The notes under the pieces were generated by a model. The model ran no database searches. It was given only the letters and a program-made list of their open reading frames with translations, and was not told the origin of the DNA. From NCBI RefSeq assembly GCF_003386095.1, contig NZ_QREG01000022.1:51635-115634 (forward strand): a stretch of 64,000 bases of DNA, in the 5' to 3' direction. The stretch is from Marinoscillum furvescens DSM 4134. GTDB taxonomy: Bacteria; Bacteroidota; Bacteroidia; Cytophagales; Cyclobacteriaceae. Shown piece by piece: positions 26,556 to 34,214 of this stretch. The stretch's first letter is position 1. Every line of letters starts with the position of its first letter. Made by a program: the position numbers and the translations under genes.

Positions 26556-27383
26556 ACAAGCAGCGGCCTCCTGATAAAAAGTATGAAGCGTATCGGGCTG
26601 GTTGTCTTCGTAGACCGACTTCAGTGGCAGTATGGCTCCAGTCCAGTCATCACTATACCAGAGCGCCTGTCCGCTAAGTTTTTTACAAAGAGAAGTGTCA
26701 GTATGTGGCCAGGAGTTTACATAGAAATATGGCCGCTCAAAATGCTCATGACCTGGAGACATACCAAGCCCGATTTTGGAGGTAGTTTCCGGGTCGCCAG
26801 AGTCTTTGATGATGACATCCAGCGCCATATCAAAGTGGTGAGGCCAAATAAGGATTTCTTGCCCTTCGGCACCTAGCTCCTCACGCATCTGCCGTAGCAT
26901 GATGTAAGTATTGTGATAGCATTTGGCCAGCTCAGTGATGCCACGCTTGGAGTCAAGATGAAAGGGCTGACCTGCCTGTGTGGGAAAGTCTGGCAATTCA
27001 TAGGGCAGATTCATGGCGAGGTTAGAAGCATCCAGTCCCAATTTTCCAATTTGCTCTTCCAGCCAGATGAGCACTTCGCTATGGGTACAACCTTCCAGAT
27101 CCAGAGCTCCTAGCGTTTGTACTTTTTTGTCTACCAGATAGACTGAAAACTCTTCAGGGCTAATAGAACTCCGGAAGTCAATTTCGCCCGTCACCCAGCG
27201 GCCTGCCATCCGTCCCAGGCCGGGCACCCAAACCAGCGTAGCGTGTAAGTCATTGGCTGTAGGAGGTGAAAAATGCCTGCCCACAGCAGCCACATTCTGT
27301 ATGGCATGGTGCAGAAGCAATCGGGCCTTGATCAGGTCATCTGAATCGGTAGGTACAAATGATCTCCAGTCGAATGGCTGCAT
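26532..27383 (-). CDS. Conserved hypothetical protein, possibly DUF5996-like
   Basis: 283 aa, soluble, no signal peptide. Conserved-looking stretches are ATLVWVPGLGRMAGRW, EILIWPHHFDMALDVI and FYVNSWPHTD. The WPHHFD motif suggests a metal or substrate site and recalls DUF5996, but I am not sure of the family. It converges on nat with a 24-bp overlap of coding ends. Alternatives are an uncharacterised enzyme of the same fold class; no reaction is proposed. Confidence 0.7.
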   Translation of the reverse strand: MQPFDWRSFVPTDSDDLIKARLLLHHAIQNVAAVGRHFSPPTANDLHATLVWVPGLGRMAGRWVTGEIDFRSSISPEEFSVYLVDKKVQTLGALDLEGCTHSEVLIWLEEQIGKLGLDASNLAMNLPYELPDFPTQAGQPFHLDSKRGITELAKCYHNTYIMLRQMREELGAEGQEILIWPHHFDMALDVIIKDSGDPETTSKIGLGMSPGHEHFERPYFYVNSWPHTDTSLCKKLSGQALWYSDDWTGAILPLKSVYEDNQPDTLHTFYQEAAACLIELLTK

Positions 27384-27461
27384 AAGAATTGATAGCTTGT
27401 CGTATGAGGTGTGCTGCTAAACAGAAAAGGCTCCGATATGGAGCCCTGTGCATGAATCAGT

Positions 27462-27857
27462 CTAGTGTTGAAATTTCCTTACTTCACGTTTCAGTGCTTC
27501 CCGGTTAGAAGTAATGGCCGGGTCACTAAATACCTTAGAACTCAATTTGGAAATGACACTTTTTTTGAACCCTAACTTTTCTGCTAGTTCTTCACAATAC
27601 TTGATTTCACTCAGATAGACCTGACTATCGATCTTCATGAGTTGTACAATGTTGTACAGATATTCAAAACGGTCATCGTCTGTCATAGTAGAAAGCGGCG
27701 GAAGTGGTTCGGGGTTTTCTACCAGCTCCAGCACCTCTTTTTCAGAAATGCCATTTGCCTTACCCAGCATCATGATGAGCTCGCGCTCTTCACCTGCAAA
27801 TTCTCCATCTATTTTAGCTAGCTGGATGAGGGTACTCAATTGTGATTTTATACTCAT
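27462..27857 (-). CDS. TerB-like protein (paralog 1 of 3)
   Basis: 131 aa, all-helical. It starts KSQLSTLIQLAKIDGEFAGEERELIMMLGKANG, the TerB/DjlA-N pattern in which acidic residues of helix turns (DGEFAGEE) can bind metal. The middle stretch DRFEYLYNIVQLMKIDSQVYLSEIKYCEELAEKLGF is shared almost word for word with its neighbour at 27926 and closely with 38181. TerB domains occur in tellurite resistance and in stress-related protein complexes; no ter operon is here. It lies 68 bp after its paralog, same strand. Confidence 0.82.
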   Translation of the reverse strand: MSIKSQLSTLIQLAKIDGEFAGEERELIMMLGKANGISEKEVLELVENPEPLPPLSTMTDDDRFEYLYNIVQLMKIDSQVYLSEIKYCEELAEKLGFKKSVISKLSSKVFSDPAITSNREALKREVRKFQH

Positions 27858-27925
27858 AAGATTCTATGGTCAGGTTTTCAAAAGCTTAAATATAATTTTG
27901 GTCAGCATCACTCGCAAACCCACCT

Positions 27926-28339
27926 TTATTTTTCAAATTTCTTGGCTTCTTTTTTGAGTGACTCTCTATCCGCAGTGATCCCCGGGTCAGAGTATATTCT
28001 GGCTGATATTTTTTTGACTACTTTTTTATCAAACCCTAGCTTTTCAGCAAGTTGCTCACAGTATTTGATTTCACTCAGAAACACCTTGCTGTCAATTTTC
28101 ATGAGCTGAATGATGTTGTACAGGTATTCGAACTTTTCATCAAAAGACAATGCCGAAAAAGTAATTTCCACATTACCTTTTTGATTGATATTTTCCGTGA
28201 TTAGCTCTTCTATCTCCTCCTCAGGCATCATATGTGCCTTTCCTATACTAAAAATGAGCATTTTTTCGATATCTGAAAAAGAATGATCGGACATGGCCAA
28301 TTGAACCAGCGATCGCATGTGAGATTTAAAATTATCCAT
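27926..28339 (-). CDS. TerB-like protein (paralog 2 of 3)
   Basis: 137 aa. It shares with paralog 1 the block EKFEYLYNIIQLMKIDSKVF and the tail pattern ARIYSDPGITADRESLKKEA. The N-terminal metal-binding loop is weaker (AMSDHSFSDIEKMLIFSIGK), so metal binding may differ. Tandem duplication of an ancestral gene is the simplest origin. Next upstream on the same strand is an SDR gene, 50 bp away. Confidence 0.82.
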   Translation of the reverse strand: MDNFKSHMRSLVQLAMSDHSFSDIEKMLIFSIGKAHMMPEEEIEELITENINQKGNVEITFSALSFDEKFEYLYNIIQLMKIDSKVFLSEIKYCEQLAEKLGFDKKVVKKISARIYSDPGITADRESLKKEAKKFEK

Positions 28340-28389
28340 GGGAGGTCGTTTTATGATAAAGATAAAGATTTATACCAATACACCGCAAG

Positions 28390-29151
28390 TTAGTGCATAT
28401 AGCTGCCTGCATTGATATCAAATGTAGAGCCAGTGCTATGATCTGCCATACCACTCGCTATAAATGTGACAAGCGGTGCCAGGTCTTTGGGTTCGGTGAG
28501 TCGCTCCAGTGCTACATCCCCTTTGGTGTGTTCTTCGCCATACTGCTCCATAAAATCCTTGGCCATGTCTGTACGCACAAATCCCGGAGCTACTACAAAT
28601 GCCTTGACACCCTCTTTGCCATATGCTCTGGCTATGGACTTGGTAAGTGCTACCAGGCCGGCTTTTGAAGCTGCATAGGCCAGATACTCTGCCTGATCTC
28701 CTCTGAATGCGGCACGTGAACTTATGTTGATGATCCGGCCAGCACTCTTACGCTTCACAAAATGATTGACCGCCATGCGGCAAAGCACCGCCGCAGAAGT
28801 GAGGTTTACCATCATCGTTTGATTCCAGGCATTGTTCCAGTCTTCTTCTGTAGCATCTAGTGGAGCAGATATTGCCACGCCGGCGTTATTGATCAGGATT
28901 TCTACGCTTCCCATCTCCAGCACCACCCGGTCAAATAGTTTGGCCGCTTCATCTTCTTTAGACAGATCAGCCTGAAATGCCTTTGATTCGTTACCCAGCA
29001 CATGGGCAAGGTTTTCAGCTTCACGCACATTTTTGTTGTAGTGTATGGCTATAGATGCTCCAGCCTCTGCCAGCTTGGTGGCTATGGCTTTGCCAATGCC
29101 CCTGCTAGCACCTGTTACCAGTATATTCAGTCCAGATAAGTTTACATACAT
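28390..29151 (-). CDS. SDR family oxidoreductase (FabG-like)
   Basis: 253 aa. The Rossmann motif TGASRGIGKAIA is near residue 13, NNAG near 90, and the active site S-x-Y-x3-K is in RIINISSRAAF and YLAYAASKAG. The ending GSTFDINAGSYMH is typical of 3-oxoacyl-ACP reductase-like SDRs. It would use NAD(P)H to reduce or oxidise a hydroxy/keto group. The substrate is not determined; no fatty-acid synthesis genes are next to it, so it is not the housekeeping fabG with any confidence. Confidence 0.92.
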   Translation of the reverse strand: MYVNLSGLNILVTGASRGIGKAIATKLAEAGASIAIHYNKNVREAENLAHVLGNESKAFQADLSKEDEAAKLFDRVVLEMGSVEILINNAGVAISAPLDATEEDWNNAWNQTMMVNLTSAAVLCRMAVNHFVKRKSAGRIINISSRAAFRGDQAEYLAYAASKAGLVALTKSIARAYGKEGVKAFVVAPGFVRTDMAKDFMEQYGEEHTKGDVALERLTEPKDLAPLVTFIASGMADHSTGSTFDINAGSYMH

Positions 29152-29207
29152 CCGTTCATGTCTTTTTTAGGCGACTAAAGATATTTAAATTTTAAGGTAA
29201 ACACAGG

Positions 29208-29645
29208 CTAAAGTTCCAGACCGGGCCAGCGCTTATAGCGGATCAGATGAGCCACTATAAATAGTAGAAACCCCAATGGGCCGGTGACAAAGGTGAAAAC
29301 CAATGACGGAATACGCAACCAGGCAGACACCTCGCGCCGCATACACCTTTGGTAGACCCAACAACCCACCAGCAAGTCAAAAGCCAAATAATGTAACCAG
29401 CCCAGTAGCAATACTTCTTTCTGTTGGAATGCCACCTGAAGTTTGTCCAGCGTAGACAGATCAGCTATGCTAAGGTCTAAAACAAACGGTAAGGCCACAG
29501 TATACATTAAGGCAAAAACAGCCGGCAACACCATCCACCGCACCAAATACTGCGTATACCGCCAACGTGGAGTAAAAATCATTAACGCCCAGGCTAAAAA
29601 TGCTAAACTATTGCTAAGGTCAAAAAGGGTATTGAGGTATTGCAT
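29208..29645 (-). CDS. ABA4-like / DUF4281 membrane protein
   Basis: 145 aa with four hydrophobic segments. The family signatures are LFDLSNSLAFLAWALMIFTP near the start, LLLGWLHYLAFDLLVGCWVY, and FVTGPLGFLLFIVAHLIRY. ABA4 in plants is needed for neoxanthin formation; bacterial members are inner-membrane proteins of unclear role, possibly in carotenoid or pigment biology. It stands divergent from the antiporter gene. Confidence 0.85.
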   Translation of the reverse strand: MQYLNTLFDLSNSLAFLAWALMIFTPRWRYTQYLVRWMVLPAVFALMYTVALPFVLDLSIADLSTLDKLQVAFQQKEVLLLGWLHYLAFDLLVGCWVYQRCMRREVSAWLRIPSLVFTFVTGPLGFLLFIVAHLIRYKRWPGLEL

Positions 29646-29744
29646 ATCTGAAAGATTGGTACATTTTCAAGGTAGGATGAATAAAATTTGTATATTAGTC
29701 CTACCTCCCAGTCAATTAACTTTTACCAAATTAATGTATTGTCA

Positions 29745-30941
29745 ATGGGTATTCTCATTCCGCTTATTTTAATAGCTATTTGTTGCCTGGTAATCTGGAG
29801 AGCGGGGGACGGGTTTATGGTTGCCTCGGAGTATGTAGGAAGAAATCTCTCCGATGGAGTGCGTGGTGCTACAATCAACGCCGTGGCCAGTTCCATGCCA
29901 GAAGTGTTTACCTCGCTGTTCTTTCTTTTTATTATGAAAGATGCTGAAGGGTTTTCTGGGGGTATTGGTACCACAGCCGGATCAGCTATTTTCAACAGTA
30001 TGGTCATACCAGCCGTAGCGGTGCTGGCGGTAATTGGTATAGGACTCACTACCAAAGTAAGAGCATCAAAAAAAGTCATGCTTCGGGATGGCATTAGCCT
30101 GCTAATCGCTGAGTTGTTGTTCATCGTACTGATCAGCGGATCAGTGTTAGACTGGTACCACGGACTGATGCTTATGCTTATCTATGTGATCTACATTGTT
30201 TACATGTTTTGGTCTATGGATAAGTCCAAAAGAGAAGAACTACTCGAGGAAACACACATCACCGAGGAGCAATTTGAGGACCCGGATCGTAAGCAAAAGA
30301 ATTTCTGGCTGGCCCTGATCACATTAGATCTGGAGCGTGTTTTCATTGGCAAGCGTAAAATCAATGACTTCAATGCCTGGAGCCTGCTCATTTTTGCCAC
30401 TATGTGTATAGCTGCGGTTTGCTACCTGCTCGTGCTCGCATGTGAGTGGATTGGTCATGATACTTATGAGGTCCCCTTTTTGGGACAATTCGAGGGACTG
30501 GGAATTCCAGTCATGTTTGTAGCGTTGATATTAGCATCAGCGGCATCTAGTTTTCCGGATACTATCATCTCTATCAAAGATGCGCAGAAAGGACAATACG
30601 ATGATGCCATTTCCAATGCGCTGGGTAGCAACATCTTTGATATTTGTTTTGCTCTTGGTTTCCCACTGTTCTTATTTACACTTATCTACGGCCCTATCCC
30701 TATGTCGCAGGAGATGGTAGACCTGAGCGGAGAGCTTCGATTTTTACTGTGGCTACTCACAGCGGCTGTTTTGCTGATCTTTGTAGCAGGAGGTTACATC
30801 GGGAGATTGAAAGCCAGCCTGCTACTGGGCATGTACTTTTTGTTTGTGCTATACGTGGTGGGAAGAGGAGCAGGCAATGATACTGCACAGGCCATCGCTG
30901 ATTGGCTGGTTTCTGTAGTTCGCTTGTTTAGCCTGAGTTAA
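29745..30941 (+). CDS. Sodium/calcium exchanger family protein (CaCA)
   Basis: 398 aa from the ATG at 29745 (MGILIPLILIAICCLV); an upstream ATG at 29688 adds 19 polar residues before the first helix. About ten membrane segments form two halves. The alpha-1 repeat is GATINAVASSMPEVFTSLFF and the alpha-2 repeat is LASAASSFPDTIISIKDAQ with NALGSNIFDICFALG. These carry the cation-binding acidic residues. It should exchange Ca2+ for Na+ or H+ at the inner membrane. A soluble loop of about 60 residues lies between the halves (KREELLEETHITEEQFEDPD). Its 3' end overlaps the Rieske gene by 14 bp. Confidence 0.92.
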   Translation: MGILIPLILIAICCLVIWRAGDGFMVASEYVGRNLSDGVRGATINAVASSMPEVFTSLFFLFIMKDAEGFSGGIGTTAGSAIFNSMVIPAVAVLAVIGIGLTTKVRASKKVMLRDGISLLIAELLFIVLISGSVLDWYHGLMLMLIYVIYIVYMFWSMDKSKREELLEETHITEEQFEDPDRKQKNFWLALITLDLERVFIGKRKINDFNAWSLLIFATMCIAAVCYLLVLACEWIGHDTYEVPFLGQFEGLGIPVMFVALILASAASSFPDTIISIKDAQKGQYDDAISNALGSNIFDICFALGFPLFLFTLIYGPIPMSQEMVDLSGELRFLLWLLTAAVLLIFVAGGYIGRLKASLLLGMYFLFVLYVVGRGAGNDTAQAIADWLVSVVRLFSLS

Positions 30942-31272
30942 ACGCTACCAAAATTTTCTGATCATCTACTCGTGCCCTGATTACGCGCAGGGGTCTGCAT
31001 CTTTGCTCAGACTCACTACCCGAGCGAATAAGTGAAAATCGATAGTTGTGCCATGGGCATACCACTTCGCCTGTTCCACTGATTGGGCTTTCTTTTAGGG
31101 GGTAGTCAAAATGTGGGCAATGCTTTTCAAACAGAAAGTACGATTCGTCGTATTTGGTAAACAGCCAACGCTCTCCGTCGATGGCCAACTCTACGATGGT
31201 TTGTTTTGCGAGGAGCTGGTCAGCGTCGTTTCGATTATCAAAAAGTAGGATTTCTTTAGAGTTCATGCACAA
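30928..31272 (-). CDS. Rieske [2Fe-2S] domain protein
   Basis: 114 aa, a stand-alone Rieske ferredoxin. Both cluster-binding boxes are present: KHCPHFDYPL (Cys-x-His) and VVCPWHNYRFSL (Cys-x2-His). There is no signal peptide, so it is cytoplasmic. It might be an electron carrier for an oxygenase or a NirD-like subunit, but no partner is adjacent. Its 3' end overlaps the convergent antiporter gene by 14 bp, which explains the compact spacing. Confidence 0.92.
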   Translation of the reverse strand: MCMNSKEILLFDNRNDADQLLAKQTIVELAIDGERWLFTKYDESYFLFEKHCPHFDYPLKESPISGTGEVVCPWHNYRFSLIRSGSESEQRCRPLRVIRARVDDQKILVAFNSG

Positions 31273-31338
31273 AGTTGCTCGATGGTGTTCAGCTAAATGT
31301 CTTAAAACTTTTATATTCGCAGTAAATAAAAAAGAGTC

Positions 31339-31473
31339 ATGGAAATTACAAACCCTGCCGTAACTGACGGAGTAAATCTATTTGTAAACATTGTGGTTAT
31401 TCTAGCCGCTTTTGGTGCTGCACTTTCTTTCATCGATTTCCGTAAAGAAAGCCAGAAAGAGTCAAAAGAATAA
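31339..31473 (+). CDS. Small single-pass membrane protein (44 aa)
   Basis: I read 44 codons from ATG 31339 to TAA 31473: MEITNPAVTDGVNLFVNIVV followed by ILAAFGAALSFIDF and a charged lysine/glutamate tail. One hydrophobic helix (about 13-31) is flanked by an acidic N-terminus and basic tail. The next gene starts 2 nt after its stop, so it is probably the first gene of a short operon with the phosphatase. No family is recognised; size and shape recall small accessory subunits of membrane complexes. Confidence 0.6.
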   Translation: MEITNPAVTDGVNLFVNIVVILAAFGAALSFIDFRKESQKESKE

Positions 31474-31475
31474 GC

Positions 31476-32171
31476 ATGTCTAACCCGTTAGGCAAAGTAA
31501 TTCCCGCGCCGAAGGGTCGAAAACTGGTCATTAGCGACATTCACGGTTGTGTCAAAACCTTGAGGCAGCTTATTGAGAATCTCCAACCTACACCAGAGGA
31601 CACCCTGTTTTTTCTAGGCGACTATGTAGACAAAGGTCCTGATAGCAAAGGCGCTCTAGATTATCTAATGGAACTGTGCGAAACTCATACCGTACATCCC
31701 GTGCTTGGTAATCATGACCTGATACTGCTCAAATACCTTCGTGATGGAGATGAGGCCAGCAAGGCTCAGCTCGCAGACCACAACAGCGAAGTATTTTTTG
31801 ATCTAGATCCTGAAACGAAATCCAAATACATTAGCTTCTTGGAGAGTCTTCACCATTATTTTATCTGTGGTGACTTCATACTCGTACATGCCGGATTCAA
31901 TTTCAATCTTTCGAATCCATTTTTAGGCAAAGAAGACATGCTAAACATCCGCTCGTATTACTACGATTCGTCAAAGGCACAAAATAAAACGATAGTTCAT
32001 GGTCACGTTCCGCATCCTAAAAATGAAATAGCGGAACATATCAACAGCTACCACAAAGTGTTGCCATTGGATAATGGTTGCTTTTACAAAGACGAGCGTG
32101 AAGATATGGGTGAGCTGCTCTGTCTAGAGCTGAATAGCATGGAACTGCACTCGCAGCCTAACTGCGAGTGA
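31476..32171 (+). CDS. Metallophosphoesterase (Ser/Thr protein phosphatase or ApaH-like)
   Basis: 231 aa. The metal-binding boxes are KLVISDIHGCVKTLRQ (DxH), FFLGDYVDKGPDSKG (GDxxDxG) and VLGNHDLILL (GNHD), with later histidines in ILVHAGFNF and TIVHGHVPHP. This is the PPP-type calcineurin-like phosphatase used by bacterial protein phosphatases and Ap4A hydrolases. Substrate choice cannot be decided. It starts 2 nt after the small membrane protein gene. Confidence 0.92.
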   Translation: MSNPLGKVIPAPKGRKLVISDIHGCVKTLRQLIENLQPTPEDTLFFLGDYVDKGPDSKGALDYLMELCETHTVHPVLGNHDLILLKYLRDGDEASKAQLADHNSEVFFDLDPETKSKYISFLESLHHYFICGDFILVHAGFNFNLSNPFLGKEDMLNIRSYYYDSSKAQNKTIVHGHVPHPKNEIAEHINSYHKVLPLDNGCFYKDEREDMGELLCLELNSMELHSQPNCE

Positions 32172-32278
32172 TTCTTGCCAAAAAGTAATTACTTCTTCTA
32201 ATCGATATTCAGAAAAAGTAGGTCTGATGTAAACAAAGTATACATATCTACTCCCGTGGGTATTGAAACCCAGGTAAA

Positions 32279-32383
32279 TTACACGTGATCTTTCTCGTGA
32301 GAGCTTACCTTATTGTTAGGTAGGATGATCGGGCATACGATCGCTGCCACAAACATGATGATGATAATTCCGAGCATTGCCAT
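32279..32383 (-). CDS. Small membrane protein (34 aa)
   Basis: From ATG 32383 to TAA 32279 the reading gives MAMLGIIIIMFVAAIVCPII followed by LPNNKVSSHEKDHV. A single hydrophobic helix with one cysteine is followed by a polar tail. It fills the otherwise empty gap 32172-32505. Upstream is an A-rich tract that could serve as a Bacteroidota translation start. No homolog is known to me, so coding status rests on composition and position only. Confidence 0.45.
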   Translation of the reverse strand: MAMLGIIIIMFVAAIVCPIILPNNKVSSHEKDHV

Positions 32384-32505
32384 AATTGTCGCTTTTTTTG
32401 TTGTAAAGATAATCCCTCGAAAAGTTCTGGATAGACCTTTCGAGGAGATTCTTTAAAAGTAAAATGGATAAAAGCCCAATTTATTCGGTGCTGTGGCCAA
32501 TCCGT

Positions 32506-33858
32506 TTATACCACACCTTGGGCAATCATGGCATCTGCTACTTTTACAAAGCCGGCAATATTGGCACCTTTTACATAGTCGATATAATTATCGTCTATGC
32601 GGCCATATTCCACACAGTTTTCGTGGATACTCTTCATGATCATTTTCAGGCGATAGTCCACTTCATCTCGCGTCCAGTAAAGGCGCTGAGAATTTTGTGA
32701 CATCTCCAGACCAGAAGTAGCCACCCCTCCGGCATTAGAAGCTTTGCCTGGGCTAAATAACAGTTTATTTTCTTTGATCAGATGTAAGGCTCCGTCTGTT
32801 GTCGGCATGTTTGCTCCTTCAAACACTCCCATACAGCCATTGTCTATGAGTGTTTTGGCATCTTCTTCGGGCAGCTCATTCTGAGTGGCACAAGGGTAGG
32901 CCAGGTCTACCTTGATGTTCCATGGAGTCACTCCTTTATGGAATTCGGCACCTTTTATCTGATCAGCATATTCGCTAATGCGTCCGCGTTGTTCATTTTT
33001 TATTTTCTTGATGAGCTCTAGCTTTTCGGTATCTATACCGTCCTTGTCATAGATACATCCGCCAGAATCTGATACGGTCACTGGTTTTGCGCCAAGCTCT
33101 ATAAGTTTCTCTATGGTGTACTGGGCCACGTTACCACTTCCAGACACCGCACAGATTTTACCTTCCAGTGAATCGCCGCGGGTTTCGAGCATTTCTTTGC
33201 TGAAGTAAACCACTCCATAGCCTGTAGCTTCAGTTCGGATCAAACTACCGCCAAACTGTAAGCCTTTTCCGGTAAGGACACCGGTAAATTCATTTTTGAT
33301 TTTCTTATACTGACCGTACATAAAACCAATCTCTCGTGCACCTACTCCAATATCTCCGGCAGGTATGTCAGTAAAGCCGCCAATGTGCCGGGCCAATTCG
33401 GTCATAAAGCTTTGACAAAAGCGCATCACTTCACCATCACTTTTACCTTTTGGATTGAAATCACTACCTCCTTTTCCACCACCTAGTGGGAGGGTGGTTA
33501 GACTGTTTTTAAATACCTGTTCGAAAGCTAAAAATTTCAATATGGACAGGTTCACCGAAGGATGAAAACGCAGACCACCTTTGTATGGGCCGATGGCCGA
33601 ATTCATCTGTACGCGATAGCCTCGATTTACCTCAATAGTACCCTGGTCATTTACCCACGGAACTCGAAACATCACCACACGCTCTGGTTCACAAATTCGC
33701 TCCAAAACATTGGATTCCTTGTATTTTGGGTGATCTTCTATGAAGGGCACAATGGTTTCGGCCACTTCTCTTACGGCTTGGATAAATTCCGTTTCGTATG
33801 GGTTTCTCTGGGCGATTTTATCTACAAACGCCTCTACATTTTTGGATTGGTTAGCCAT
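32506..33858 (-). CDS. gdhA: NADP-specific glutamate dehydrogenase
   Basis: 450 aa. The conserved stretches are GGLRFHPSVNLSILKFLAFE, LPLGGGKGGSDFNPKG (the catalytic lysine loop), DIPAGDIGVGAREIGFMYGQ, and the nucleotide-binding CAVSGSGNVAQYT. It interconverts 2-oxoglutarate plus ammonium and glutamate, feeding nitrogen assimilation. The S50-type small family length (about 450) fits the hexameric NADP-enzyme, rather than NAD-types, but the cofactor is an inference. A hairpin AACTCT/AGAGTT with a T-run (33885-33913, plus sense) lies in its 5' leader. Confidence 0.95.
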   Translation of the reverse strand: MANQSKNVEAFVDKIAQRNPYETEFIQAVREVAETIVPFIEDHPKYKESNVLERICEPERVVMFRVPWVNDQGTIEVNRGYRVQMNSAIGPYKGGLRFHPSVNLSILKFLAFEQVFKNSLTTLPLGGGKGGSDFNPKGKSDGEVMRFCQSFMTELARHIGGFTDIPAGDIGVGAREIGFMYGQYKKIKNEFTGVLTGKGLQFGGSLIRTEATGYGVVYFSKEMLETRGDSLEGKICAVSGSGNVAQYTIEKLIELGAKPVTVSDSGGCIYDKDGIDTEKLELIKKIKNEQRGRISEYADQIKGAEFHKGVTPWNIKVDLAYPCATQNELPEEDAKTLIDNGCMGVFEGANMPTTDGALHLIKENKLLFSPGKASNAGGVATSGLEMSQNSQRLYWTRDEVDYRLKMIMKSIHENCVEYGRIDDNYIDYVKGANIAGFVKVADAMIAQGVV

Positions 33859-34034
33859 ATGTTAGATTCCTGTTTTTGAATAGTAACTCTTCATTGAAGA
33901 TAGAGTTTTTTTTATCAAAAACATAGCGGAAAAATACGCAGTGGACTATCCGTAGTAATAACTATAAATTGATACGGAGCTAAACCTTGCGTAACGCTAG
34001 TTAGTTATATTGGTAAGCATAAACCACCATTGCT

Positions 34035-34211
34035 ATGCATTATTCAACAAAACTAGAGTCGGAGATTATTTCTAAAGTGAAACGTCTCAATCGTAATCAA
34101 AAAAATGAGGTGCTTGACTATCTGGAAACTATTCCAAAGATGAGCCATAGCACCCGACTGTATAGACGTAAAGCTTTAAAGCAAATTAGAGAAGCACTGG
34201 ATAACCAGTAG
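34035..34211 (+). CDS. Small basic hypothetical protein (58 aa)
   Basis: The frame from ATG 34035 to TAG 34211 encodes MHYSTKLESEIISKVKRLNR and a second half with QKNEVLDYLETIPKMSHSTRLY. It is charged, helical and lacks membrane segments. Its stop is 3 nt before the stop of the convergent ion channel gene. No family is recognised. Its composition and the helical LxxxQxNEVLDYL pattern suggest a genuine small protein rather than noise. Confidence 0.55.
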   Translation: MHYSTKLESEIISKVKRLNRNQKNEVLDYLETIPKMSHSTRLYRRKALKQIREALDNQ

Positions 34212-34214
34212 TAC

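Noticed and set aside
33885..33913. Hairpin AACTCT/AGAGTT followed by eight T's, plus strand
   Set aside because: No plus-strand gene precedes it; it lies in the gdhA leader on the other strand, so a terminator call is not supported.
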